From: Chara braunii
Taxonomy: Eukaryota > Streptophyta > Charophyceae > Charales > Characeae
Assembly: GCA_003427395.1 (NCBI GenBank)
Contig: BFEA01000119.1
Span: 1,778,144 to 1,800,124, forward strand
DNA: 21,981 nt
Reading direction: 5' to 3'
The number at the start of each line of letters is the position of its first letter. Position 1 is the first letter of the stretch. The translations under genes were made by a program, and so were the position numbers. The notes under the pieces are model-generated. The model was given only the letters and a program-made list of their open reading frames with translations. It did not search any database and was not told the DNA's origin. Positions 8,335 through 17,292 of this stretch are shown one piece after another.

Positions 8335-9315
8335 CTAGTTCCTATTACTGCCTTGCGCCTCGTCTCGCCTAGTTCCTTGTCCACTCCGTCCCTCGGCAGG
8401 CTTCCTAACCCCCAGGCCGTAGGTCTCGATCTCTCTTTTCATCCTTACAATTTTATGCAACTCAGCCTCGTTGAAAAAATCCAGTGGTGTGGCTTCCACC
8501 CCTGCCCTTGCGAGTTCTCGAGTCTTGATAATCCATTCGTGTTTGATTACATTGGTCCATTGCTGAAACCAATGACTGGGCGTTGACCCGAACTCGTCCT
8601 CCCATCTGAAAGCCCCATCGCCCGGTTGGTGCATCGGAGGCCGCCCCTCTTCCCTAGGCCTTGAGATTTCATCCCTCTCATCCCCGCTGCTGATTTCTAT
8701 AACTTCTCGCACATCCTCCTCCTCGTCCCCCTCGTCTTCAGTCTGTATGGGGCTATACCCACCCGCAAGGTTCTTTGGATCGTAGGTAAAAGGGATCTTT
8801 GTCTCCGTCCCATACCCCTCGCAACTGTCGTGACCGCTTCGTCCTTCAAGCGGGCTCTCCCTTTTTTCCTCGTCCTCCTCACGTTCGTCGCGCATACCTT
8901 GTCCCCCCTCGCTTTCCCCATGCCAAGTCTCACGTCGTTCGCCCCTGTTGGCCCCTTCCTCGTTAGAGACCCGAGCCTTATCTCCCATTTCTGTGTTGCC
9001 TCCTTCCACATTTGCCCTTCCCCTTTCACTCTCACTGTCAGATGATATTTCTATACCTTCTCCCTTGCGGAGGGGTGAGGGTTTCCTACACAAACATTTC
9101 CTTCCACCCCTGCCTACCACTGGCCCGCCCATGAGCCCAATGTACAATTTTCTCTTCGTTGTCCTCCTCCCTTGGCTTGGTCCAGCTTCTTCCCCTCCGG
9201 TAGGCCTGTTGATTGCCCCGCTGTCGTTCTCGTTGTCGAATTCCAGTTTTGTCTTTTCTCGTTTTACTCCTAAGCCCTGTATAACAAAACAACACCCGCA
9301 ATATCCCTCATACAC
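8335..9315 (-). CDS. Acidic accessory ORF 3' of pol, with two SUMO-interaction-like motifs
   Basis: An intact 326-codon frame on the pol strand, starting about 350 bp past the pol stop. I recognise no family. It is hydrophilic and rich in Glu, Gly and Arg. Two segments look like SUMO-interaction motifs: GIEISSDSESE (residues 87-97) and EVIEISSGDERDE (204-216), each a short hydrophobic core followed by Ser and acidic residues. A basic KRK and a Cys-x-Cys sit near residues 54-76. The last ~90 residues hold several Trp (HWFQQW, HEWIIKT) and a Lys/Arg-rich helix-like part. The frame begins with GTG; the nearest in-frame ATG (9346-9348) is separated by a TAA at 9316-9318, so the true start is unclear or the gene is broken. 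It occupies the position where other LTR elements keep an extra, env-like ORF, but no signal peptide or membrane helix is visible. Confidence 0.6.
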   Translation of the reverse strand: MYEGYCGCCFVIQGLGVKREKTKLEFDNENDSGAINRPTGGEEAGPSQGRRTTKRKLYIGLMGGPVVGRGGRKCLCRKPSPLRKGEGIEISSDSESERGRANVEGGNTEMGDKARVSNEEGANRGERRETWHGESEGGQGMRDEREEDEEKRESPLEGRSGHDSCEGYGTETKIPFTYDPKNLAGGYSPIQTEDEGDEEEDVREVIEISSGDERDEISRPREEGRPPMHQPGDGAFRWEDEFGSTPSHWFQQWTNVIKHEWIIKTRELARAGVEATPLDFFNEAELHKIVRMKREIETYGLGVRKPAEGRSGQGTRRDEAQGSNRN

Positions 9316-9348
9316 TTACGCCTTCCCCCCCTCTAGGCCGGTAGACAT

Positions 9349-9666
9349 TCCCAAAATGCACCCAGTATCCCTCGCATCATGCCCTTTTTATACATGCGAA
9401 TGCGTCGTTTGTGATGACCCCATATTTTTCACGTAAAAAACTATGGTACAATGCCCCAAACATCCCTTATCGTTGTCACACAACCCGGATATTGCAAACC
9501 CCCAAGTCATGCTTCCTTTCAACCTCAGTCAGTCCAAGCCAAAGCATAAGTCCCCAAAAAATGACAGTCCCACGAACATGGTCAGAGACAAACCATAGTG
9601 TGGGAAAGACTGTGGTTAGTCTTTAGCTTGTGGCTCCTTTGTTTCCTTATCTTCGGCCTCCTGAAG
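9349..9666. other. Spacer between pol and the acidic ORF
   Basis: About 320 bp without a readable gene, apart from the possible TATA box at 9385-9392. The minus strand leads from the pol stop codon to the start region of the acidic ORF. Confidence 0.4.
9385..9392 (-). promoter_or_regulatory. Possible TATA box upstream of the acidic ORF
   Basis: The minus strand reads GCATGTATAAAAAGGGC here, a good TATA consensus. It lies about 37 bp before an ATG at 9346-9348 that is in frame with the acidic ORF (one stop apart). It could give that ORF its own transcript, independent of the LTR. Chance occurrence cannot be excluded. Confidence 0.35.
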
Positions 9667-10978
9667 TCATTGTTCCACTGGGTCCGAACTTGGAAACCTG
9701 ACCAATCGTTGCCCCGGGAAGGGCCCTTTCAATCCAGTTTCATCCAAATCTTCCAATTCGAAGGTGTTCAGTCCCATCCGCTTGGCGACCCGGTAGGGGC
9801 CTTTAAACCTCCTTCCCAACTGTCCCGACCAAGTACTTTCTAGTGCCGAGTTCCTTAGCAGTACCATCTCCCCCACCTGAAGTGACTCCTTTCTGACATT
9901 CTTAACCTGGTTCCATCTTGCTTTGTCCCTCATTCTACTGTCCAGCACCCGGCTGGCGATGTCTTCTATGACCTCCTCATTCTTAAGGATTTGTTGACAT
10001 CTTGCTTCGATTAACTCTTCAGTGGTCGTTTGCGGATCATCATCTAACCTATTCCAGGTAGGTACCAAGGCTTCCACAGGAAAGTCGATCTCTCTTCCGT
10101 ACCAAAGCTCTACCGGGATACATCCTGTTGTCCTTTTAGGAGTCATATTCTCTACAAAGACAGCCTGCTTAAGATACCTAGGCCAGTTCCCCAGATGGTC
10201 TGCTGCGAGTTTTGCAATCGTGTTCTTTAAGGCTCGGTGCCCCCTTTCCACCGGTGCATTGGACTCAGGGTGATACGGCTTGCAGAGTCTCCTAAGCATC
10301 CCCAATACTTTTTGGTTCACAAATTTCGTCCCATTTCCTGCTATAAACCTCCTGACGAACGCGTGCCTTAAGTAGAAGTCTTATATCCAGTCCGCCACAC
10401 TCCTTCCTGTTTTTTTCTTGAGGGTGACTACCTCCACGAACCCACTCAAGTTGTCTCGCGCATCTAGGATAAACCTGTATCCATCCGTTGATACAGGCAT
10501 ATGACCGAAAGGTCGAAGTGGACCAGATGTCCCGGCCTAGTACCCTCGTTGGTCTAAGCGGCTTGAAGACTCGTACCGAGCTTCGTTCTTGGCAAATAAG
10601 GCAAGACTGGCAGTATACGGCAACCATGCTTGCCATGCCTGGCCAATAATAGAGCGGCGTTATCTTTGCAAGTGTTCCTTTGGACGACCGATGACCTCCA
10701 GCTAACCCGTCGTGCATTGCTTGGATAACGTCTACTTGCCTAGATCTTCCGCACACAACCCTTCTGGGCATAGCACCTTCCTCCCTCCGGAACAAATGCC
10801 CGCCCCTTAGGACGTACCTTTCGGCTTCTTCTCTTGCCTTAATACTGACTTCCGTAGGTTGTTTGTTTCCTACCAACAACAACCCGATGTCCCGAAAGAG
10901 TCCTTCGTATGATTGGACATAGAAAAACTTCTCTCCTTCCTTGTCCCCATCCTTTCCTTCCTGCATCTGATTTACCAC
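9667..10978 (-). pseudogene. Integrase with GPY/F C-terminus, frameshifted
   Basis: The N-terminal frame (10978 downwards) has an HHCC zinc finger: MHDGLAGGH, then YYWPGM, then CLIC. The reading then changes frame near 10535-10545, where VHFDLSV carries the first catalytic Asp, and again near 10500. From there one frame runs to 9667, broken by a TAA at 10381-10383. The second catalytic Asp is lost: the motif expected as DNG reads GNG, with Gly at 10336-10338. The third residue is kept in PVERGHRALK. The C-terminal part has the GPY/F signature (GRRFKGPYRVAKRMG...FELEDL), typical of gypsy integrases. Integrase would insert the cDNA into host DNA; this copy has two frameshifts, a stop and an active-site loss. 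Confidence 0.9.
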
Positions 10979-11216
10979 TCATTGCAACTCTTTCCTTTCC
11001 CAAGATTCCACTAAGCTCATCACTGCTTTCCGGCCCTCCCGATGTGCATTCTCCGCTCATCATTTCGTTATCCACCGCAAGAGTTCCTCCTTCGTATTCG
11101 AGGAAGGCGTCTATGGGCTCTGCATCCTCCATCCCTTCGGGAGTGATGCAAACCCGACTCAGCCCATCTGCCTTGTTGCGGATTCCAGCAATCCGTTCGA
11201 TCTTGTAATCGAACTG
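10839..11216 (-). pseudogene. Pol linker between RNase H and integrase
   Basis: Continuation of the RT/RNase H frame beyond a TGA at 11217-11219. It reads QFDYKIERIAGIRNKADGLSR, the typical tail after gypsy RNase H, then an acidic linker. The frame is lost near 11020-10980, where the zinc-finger frame takes over after another TGA (10979-10981). The TGA at 11217 falls where related proteins have Trp or a similar residue, so it is probably a point mutation. Confidence 0.8.
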
Positions 11217-12588
11217 TCAGATGAATCCTACCCATCTCCCTACCATTGGATCTATAGGCCTGTAATTCTTTAGGGCCCCTGCGACATTCGTCGGGTCAAT
11301 CCTTAAGATGAACCGCCTCCCAAATAGGTAGGCCTGGAAGATCTTAAGGCAATGCAGGATGGCTAAGACTTCCTTCTTGAATTGTGAGTACCGCCGTTCT
11401 GCGGATTTCAGGGTTCTACTTTCGAACCTAATTGGCCCCTCTTTTCCTCCCTGATCTCTTTGGATCAACACACCTCCTACGGCCAAAGGTCCTCCATCCG
11501 TCTCTAGGATGAAGGGTCGTCTCACTTCATCATTAAAACAAGGTGCGGACAGAGCGACTGTCTCAGATGTCATTATGTCCTTGAGTCTTTGGATAGCTCC
11601 TTCTCGCTCCTCCGTCCAATCCATGGTTCCTTCTTCCCTGATCATAGCCCGGATAGGCTCAGCGATCTTGGCAAAGTTCTTAATAAAGATCCTCCAAAAG
11701 TCGACCACGCCTAGGAATGCCCTTACCTCCGTCGTCGTGCGCAGTGGCGTCGGCCACTGCGATATCTTGTCGGTCTTTGCCGGATCCGGCTTCCTGCCGT
11801 AAGCACCGCAGCGAAATCCTAGTATAGTCACCTCCGGTACTGCTAGGATACTCGTTGGTCCACTAGCCGTAATGTTGTATACTAGGAACTGGCGGAGTAA
11901 GCCCTTGATGTCCCGCAGGTGGTCCCACACAAAACGTCGGATCCCTGGCTGGACTTCCGTCTCGTCCTTTTCCTGTGCGCCTTTGATCGGATTGTCATTG
12001 ATGTAAGGTTCACATTTTTCTGGGAACATGTCCCCGGCCACGGCGAGCATCCTGCGTTGCGCTTCGGCCACCGCGTTTGTGAATCCCATAGGCGTCACAT
12101 GCATCTGTAACTGGCGTACGGGGGTGTGCATAGCATTGTATGACCTGTCCCGAACATCCAATAAAAGCTGGTCGTACCCTGAGTACAGATCTATCAGGGA
12201 GTAAATGCTCCGACCGGCGAGCGATTCTGCTAACAAGTCAGTCTGAGGTAGCGAGCCAGCATCCCGGATGGTTACCGCATTCAACTTTTGCAGGTCCTGA
12301 ATCCACCTTAGTGTCTTGTCAGGCTTCCGAAAGACGAACCACCGATTTGCGTATGGCGCTGCCGTAGGCTCCGCAACGAAGGACTCCATCTTTGCTCGGA
12401 GGAGGTCTGTTACTTCTCCCGCTATCCCAAATTCATAGGATGGTCCCTTGTCATTCCAGCACTCATGTTCTACCGTGTGGATTCTGACCGGAGGGATCAA
12501 CTTCGCATCCATTCGTCCCTTCTGGTGATCACTAAAGGCAAACGCCAGATGAAATTCTTGGCAGGTCCTTTTGATCAGGCGGTTTTTT
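11217..12588 (-). pseudogene. Reverse transcriptase and RNase H of Ty3/gypsy pol
   Basis: A frame of 431 codons from the ATG at 12512, extendable upstream to a TAA near 12589-12591 (a run of A's suggests an indel). RT motifs in order: KPDKTLRWIQDLQKLN (residues 63-78), LIDLYSGYDQ (106-115, first catalytic Asp 108), PMGFTNAVAEAQ (141-152), and the catalytic box, which reads YIND instead of YIDD (Asn at 11997-11999). The connection is VRAFLGVVDFWRIFIKNFA. RNase H follows with ILETDGGP (Asp 339), YSQFKKE (Glu 381) and LRID (Asp 406), all kept. The wording QDLQKLNAVTIRDAG resembles a gypsy lineage I associate with basidiomycete fungi and streptophyte algae. RT copies the element's RNA into DNA; with the Asn substitution it should be inactive. 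Confidence 0.93.
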
Positions 12589-13174
12589 TATTCCGTTAAG
12601 AACCCGTCTATCCCTATCTTCATTGTGTCCGCTACCTCATCTGGTATCCCATGTCCATCCGTCGCCCTTCTCTCTCGGATCACTCGAAGGACCTCTTCCT
12701 CCTTCTCCATAGCCTCTTCCTTTGATGTCTCTAGCAGGATCGAGACCGGTTTCACTTTCTTCCCTACCGACTTGTACTTTCGAACACTTCCTTCCGAGAT
12801 CTTTCTCCTAAAAAATGAACAACCGCAATTGTCCCCGTCGCCTCTGTGACTCGTGGTTGAATGCTAACTAATTTCTCATTCAGGCAATATCCCTTTTGCA
12901 CCTCTCTTTCGAACTTGGTCAAGGTTGCCGAATCCACTCCTACCTTGTGGTATCTGAGGGCCTTGATGAGTTGCAATAGATCGGGGATCTCGAGTGCGAT
13001 TACCGGCATATCTACTCGCACTTCTTTCCGTTTGGGCAGGCTAGCACCAAGTTCGACCTCTGACTCCTTTTCTGCTACCATAACACCTAGGACTTCGTCC
13101 TCCTGCCTCCTCTTCTTCTGGGGCAGGCCCATCTTGATCCACTCCTTCTTGTTGAACGCTTCCTCAATCATGAT
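12589..13174 (-). pseudogene. Pol linker between protease and RT, frameshifted
   Basis: The part from 13171 to 12764 is open in the protease frame, separated from it by a TAA at 13175-13177. It is charged (Lys/Glu-rich) with no catalytic motif. Near 12800 the reading moves to the RT frame, where SVRKYKSVGKKVKPVSILLE and a Glu-rich stretch lead into RT. Gypsy pols of this kind commonly have such a poorly conserved spacer. The two breaks imply at least one indel and one nonsense change. Confidence 0.75.
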
Positions 13175-13177
13175 TTA

Positions 13178-13816
13178 TACCCTTTCTCTCATACCCTTCA
13201 TTCGTGTGAAACCCCCTTTTCGCGTGCTATCCTCGAATAACGGCGACCATGTTGCCAATTTCCCCCTCGAGGGGTCTCCTCCCGTTCCAAGGAGTCGAAG
13301 GAGCTCTCCCTGACCGGTCACAGGGTCCTCTATGTCTACCATGTACGAGCCATCGTGCAAGTGCATGCCTATCATCTCTACGTTCACGCACCATGGTCTC
13401 TCGAGGATTATGTCGTGGTTCATTTCCTCCATTACGGTCATCTGCTGAAACGACCAGATCGATTCCCTGACCCCTTCCTTCACAGCACACTTTGTGACGT
13501 ACCCAGCGAACGGGATTTCCCCGCCAGCTCCCCGGATGCTCCCTGTTCCTTCCTTGTTTACCGTACATCCCGTGATCGTTGCGAAATCTCTCCTTATGAG
13601 AGTGATTTCTGCTCCCCCGTCTAGTAATGCGTCGGTGTGATGACTCCCAATCTGGACTTTCAATTTCGCTACGGGTAGCGCATGAAAGCTAAGCTTCGTC
13701 CTGGGTGGCGATCTCATGACTTCGTCACCCTCTCGGTCGGGCAAGCTCAAATGAATGTCTGCAAAGGCCTTCTCGAGATCCTCCAAGTCCCCTGGACTCC
13801 TCTGCAGGCTAGCCAC
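13178..13816 (-). pseudogene. Aspartic protease (retropepsin-like)
   Basis: The core reads HTDALLDGGAEITLI (residues 60-74) with the catalytic Asp at 13619-13621, later GTGSIRGAGGEIPF, and MNHDIILERPWC (132-143). These are the flap and hydrophobic-Gly regions of a retropepsin. Two deviations: the catalytic D-S/T-G triplet reads D-G-G, and the usual ILGRPW reads ILERPW (Glu at 13400-13402). The D-G-G may be a lineage feature, but the Glu is likely damage. The frame starts from GTG after a TAA at 13847-13849 in the same frame as the zinc-knuckle segment, so this was probably one polyprotein. It cleaves Gag-Pol during particle maturation. Confidence 0.85.
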
Positions 13817-13849
13817 TTCTTGCAGAACTTCCTCCTCCCTCTCCCCTTA

Positions 13850-14626
13850 TGGTAATTCGGGGTTGTCGCCTATTTCTACTTGTTGTCGGGTCAACAGTTG
13901 TCTAAGCCCTTTGAGCAACCTCGGGCTAGCCTGCAGCATAGTCTGAGAAGACACCGACACCATGGTTCCTAGTAACTTGCGAATGGTGTCGTCGATTTCT
14001 GGCAAGGATAAGATCGGGATTTGGTACCTAAACTTCTTCTTGGCAGCGGTAACTTTGTCGGCAGACTCCTCCTCCCTAGGTTTCCCATAGACCTTTTCCG
14101 GTTCCTCGGCCTCAGGCTCTGCCCCTGGTTCCGAACTTCCAGCAACCTCCTCCATCACGGTGTCACGGTTAATCCTTCTCCCAGCCGTCCCTAGCCGAGT
14201 AGTCGCGTTCACCCTATCACGTCCGTCGTTTTCGAAAATAAAATTGACATGCGGCCCCCGCCCCTGGCGTTGATCCCAGATGATCTCGCCCACCGGTTCG
14301 GCTTCTACGGCTGTTATTTCTAGCCCGTTGAGCATGATAATGGCTCGCCGCATCCCTCCTGGCGAGTTCCAGTTCACCCATTCCCCTTGTGGTCCAAATA
14401 TCTCCCCCTTTAATGACCTGGTACACCTTCTTTTCAGAATATCATGGTTGAGCTTTGGGCACGCGCGCACATAATATCCTATCGCGGTACAGTACTTGCA
14501 TTGCTCATTAGCGGGGTCTCTCCTTCCGAACCCACGATTGGCCACTCCTGGCGGAAGTACTGCTTCCTGGGGCGGAAGGGGGGGACGGGATACTTCCGTT
14601 TGCATAACTAGTAGCGCGCTCTCCAT
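13850..14626 (-). pseudogene. Gag C-terminal segment with defective CCHC zinc knuckle
   Basis: The frame begins ERMESALLVMQTEV, which reads as the continuation of the gag coiled-coil after a frame change near 14640-14660. It carries CKYCTAIGYYVRAC, a CX2CX4HX4C nucleocapsid knuckle in which the His is replaced by Tyr (codon TAT at 14474-14476). A Glu-rich stretch and a probable helical tail follow until a TAA at 13847-13849; after it the protease continues in the same frame. Nucleocapsid knuckles bind and package the element's RNA. His-to-Tyr needs one C-to-T change and should abolish zinc binding. Confidence 0.8.
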
Positions 14627-16020
14627 CCTTTCAATCTTGTTGTCGACTCGTGCACCCGTTTGTGTAGGTTTTCAATCCCCTTTTTCACCTTGTCGCCCGT
14701 CCTACTGGTCAAGTCTATAATCTCCGCTTCCTTAAGCAAGGCCAATGTCTTGGTCACTACCGTCTTTTCGGCCAGATCCGTTACCGTACTGAAATCAACA
14801 TCCCTGGTGTTTACAAATTTGCTCGTCTGTTGGTAAGCCGACAGGATCTTGTCCTTGTCGAACTCGGAGAACTGTCTGAGGAAATACTTACTCATTATTC
14901 GATCCGTAACCCCGGGGATTCTTAGTGCTACCAAGGTAAACTCCCGTAGGAAGTCATTGTACGTTGCGAAGTTCTTTCTCTGGACTGCCGTTAAATCGGC
15001 CTCCGTTGCCATCTTTTCTGTTGCCAGATACTTTCTCATCATCACATCCCGGGTTTTTTTCCAAGACCGGCTTGCGGCTACGATGGCCATTATGCCCCGT
15101 CCTAGGCTCAAAGACACATGTTGTCCCAGGTGGTCCATCTTCTCCTCTTCGGTCCATTTCAACAGCGCAGTCAGGTTCTCGTAATCTATTAGGAATTGCG
15201 TGATGTTCGCCTCATCAAACGTCAACTTTTTCTTGGCGTCCGCTAGGTAGCCTTGATTTTTGTCTAGTACTCGCGCGAGGGACGACACTATCTTCTTAAG
15301 GCCGCCCTCGGAGCAGCTGGCCTCGCCTGTCACACTGTTATCCGGACCTTCCTTGCCGGTTTTTTGTCCCTCCCTGGTTTTCGTAGTTCCTTCTGGGTCA
15401 AACCATCCCAACACTCTTTCCCTAAGGCTCCAGAGTCCTTCGCACCCTCGCGTCACTGTTGGCGTGGTCGGCAGGCGGTTAGCCCTACTATCTATGGCTG
15501 GCGGGGTCGTAGCCTTTTCCACGTCCATCCCCGGAGAGTTCTCCCCTTCTTTCCTTCTTTTGCTCGCCGTTCCCCCACGGTCACTACCTTTATCCCCTTG
15601 TCCAGTCCCTCCTCGACCGGTTCTCCATTCGTCCTGGGGTTCCTCCTGCAGAGAGTCTTCTTCGTTCTCAGTCATCATTTCCTCAATCAATCTCGCCTTG
15701 TATTCCGCGGTTCTTTTGTCTATCTCGGTTAGTCTGCACCTCGTATCCGTGACTCTTACTTTCTTAGACACGGCTTCTTCCGAGTTCCCGGGGCTTGTCC
15801 TATCCTTATTCCTGCCTTCCTTGGTCCCCTGAGTCCCCTGCCTGCTTCCCCCAGCTTTCCCCGAGCTTTCCTCTGTGGAGATCTCCTTCCGGTTCCCTTT
15901 GGTACCATCCGGGTTTATCGATTCTCTGTCCCTCTGCCCCCCTTCGCTTTGTGCGGCACTGCCTCCTAAGCCCAGTTCTTCTTCACTCTTATGATTATCT
16001 GTCTCCTCCTCCATTGCCAT
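14608..16020 (-). CDS. Gag (capsid) of Ty3/gypsy element
   Basis: About 470 codons from the ATG at 16018-16020 (MAMEEETDNH). The frame opens further upstream but without ATG. The first half is charged, low-complexity and presumably disordered. The second half has the Retrotrans_gag fold signature: FLIDYENLTALLKWTEEEK, then SRSWKKTRDVMMRKY, then NDFLREFTLVALRIPG and SKYFLRQFSEFDKDKI, an all-helical capsid region. The C-terminus enters a helical stretch (VKKGIENLHKRV) and then runs into a stop at 14608, while the other frame continues the same helix into the zinc knuckle. So the stop is a frameshift product, by mutation or, less likely, programmed shifting. The leader contains a splice-acceptor-like TTTTTGGCTTATGCAG just before the start. 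Confidence 0.85.
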   Translation of the reverse strand: MAMEEETDNHKSEEELGLGGSAAQSEGGQRDRESINPDGTKGNRKEISTEESSGKAGGSRQGTQGTKEGRNKDRTSPGNSEEAVSKKVRVTDTRCRLTEIDKRTAEYKARLIEEMMTENEEDSLQEEPQDEWRTGRGGTGQGDKGSDRGGTASKRRKEGENSPGMDVEKATTPPAIDSRANRLPTTPTVTRGCEGLWSLRERVLGWFDPEGTTKTREGQKTGKEGPDNSVTGEASCSEGGLKKIVSSLARVLDKNQGYLADAKKKLTFDEANITQFLIDYENLTALLKWTEEEKMDHLGQHVSLSLGRGIMAIVAASRSWKKTRDVMMRKYLATEKMATEADLTAVQRKNFATYNDFLREFTLVALRIPGVTDRIMSKYFLRQFSEFDKDKILSAYQQTSKFVNTRDVDFSTVTDLAEKTVVTKTLALLKEAEIIDLTSRTGDKVKKGIENLHKRVHESTTRLKGWRARY

Positions 16021-16486
16021 TTTGCCTAGTTCTGCATAAGCCAAAAATTCCCAAGACACACGCAATACGAGGTATTTTAGGTTTCCTAGGCTCCCAGCCC
16101 TGTTGGCTTATCTGTATAGCCTCCTTTCCCATCCTCATTTTCTGATTGCCCTTCCTTAAGGAGGAGCCTCGATTGGCCCTGCTGCTCAACCGAGCTATGA
16201 ACGTGACTTGGCTTCCTTTATTACAAGCGTGTTTGTAGGGCCCTTGTCCCGTCGGGCCGATGCGAGGGAGTCCGGGTTAGGCATTCTGCTAGGGAAAGTC
16301 TTTCCAAGCAGTGTTTCCTATTTTTGACCTTCAGGGTTGTGGTCAATCATTAGGAGTCTACCCCCTTCTTTGTCTTCCTAATGGGTTTTAGCCCTTCGGG
16401 TCTGAGGCCACTCTCTTATCCTTGTCGGCGAACTTCCATACGCAGCGAACTATACTTGACCTGCCCTATTGACTCATCTACGGAAG
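16021..16486. other. Spacer between the paralogue cluster and gag
   Basis: About 470 bp without a gene I can support. On the minus strand it is a plausible untranslated leader of gag. A pyrimidine-rich TTTTTGGCTTATGCAG (about 16032-16047), a splice-acceptor-like site, lies 12 bp before the gag ATG, and a short frame with basic residues overlaps the gag start in another frame. No primer-binding site next to an LTR end was recognised. Confidence 0.4.
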
Positions 16487-17128
16487 CTAGTCCTGCTCTC
16501 GCCCTCGCGGCTCTTCTGGTTCGGTAGGCTCCTCGAATAGTTGAGCCACCCCCGTTAGATAATTCTTCCCTATCACGATTTCCCTTTGGATTATGCGTTC
16601 GTGCCCTGCCTGGTCTAGCCAGGGCGCATGAAATATCAGGATATGGGTGACCTCCAGTAACTCGTGGGCCCTGTTTCCCCAGAACGGCCCTTGCCTCACG
16701 GCGACATCATAGAACATCCCGATGGTTAGAGAGGTAAAGTGGTCTGCCCACATTATTGCCGAGTCTGCCAGCTCTCGCGCCCTTGCGAGGCTCCCGAAGA
16801 CGAGATGTATCATAAAACGGGGGACCCGACACCTCAGCGGCGTGGTTGGTGCTCTGAATTCACGCCATCCCCCTATTTCCACCCGGGTAAGTAAGCCCAC
16901 GTTCCTTCTACCCCTGACTGATTTTCCTATCCGGGTCAACGTCCGGGCGACCCTTTGAAAAACCGGCGCCAGCTCGTGACCTTGGGCTATCTCTACCCCC
17001 AACGAGTGCCAGCCGATCCCAGGCAGGTACATGATCCCGGTAACTTCCAGATTGGAAAACAGATCGTCCCCGGGCTCTCGCCCACCGTTATTCCACGGTG
17101 GTCCTGGGTGCCGGGGTTGGCGCGCCAT
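16487..17128 (-). CDS. Accessory paralogue 1 (unknown family), intact
   Basis: An intact 213-codon ORF from ATG (MARQPRHPGPP). No known domain is recognised. It shares an ordered set of landmarks with the next two ORFs upstream: GIGWHSLGVEIAQG, GGWREFRAP, PRFMIHLVFGS, then QGPFWGNRAHELLEV, IIQREIVIGKNYL and VAQLFEE at the C-terminus. The N-terminal half looks beta-rich, the C-terminal half helical. No signal peptide or membrane segment is evident. It ends with a Glu/Arg-rich tail. It is the closest of the cluster to gag, about 470 bp upstream. Its role may be structural or regulatory; nothing in the sequence decides. Confidence 0.65.
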   Translation of the reverse strand: MARQPRHPGPPWNNGGREPGDDLFSNLEVTGIMYLPGIGWHSLGVEIAQGHELAPVFQRVARTLTRIGKSVRGRRNVGLLTRVEIGGWREFRAPTTPLRCRVPRFMIHLVFGSLARARELADSAIMWADHFTSLTIGMFYDVAVRQGPFWGNRAHELLEVTHILIFHAPWLDQAGHERIIQREIVIGKNYLTGVAQLFEEPTEPEEPRGREQD

Positions 17129-17292
17129 TCACACACGGGCCTGAAGTTCCATATGTTCGCGTCTTGCTGCCATGGTTACCTTGATGATTTCCTGCATGAT
17201 CCACATAGAAAGTGTTACAGTCAATCCTTAGAAACCGTCCACCTACTGCCCCCTTGCCCTTCGTGTTTTTCAACTTTCTTTTCTGGTTCCAA

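Noticed and set aside
8697-9045. Other-frame ORFs on both strands inside the acidic ORF
   Set aside because: Shadows of the 326-codon frame; low-complexity Arg/Gly or Pro/Ser composition without motifs.
9277-9319. Possible 43-bp intron (GTAAGT...ATACAG) before the acidic ORF
   Set aside because: Splicing would join the upstream ATG to the wrong frame and the intron would be shorter than usual plant introns.
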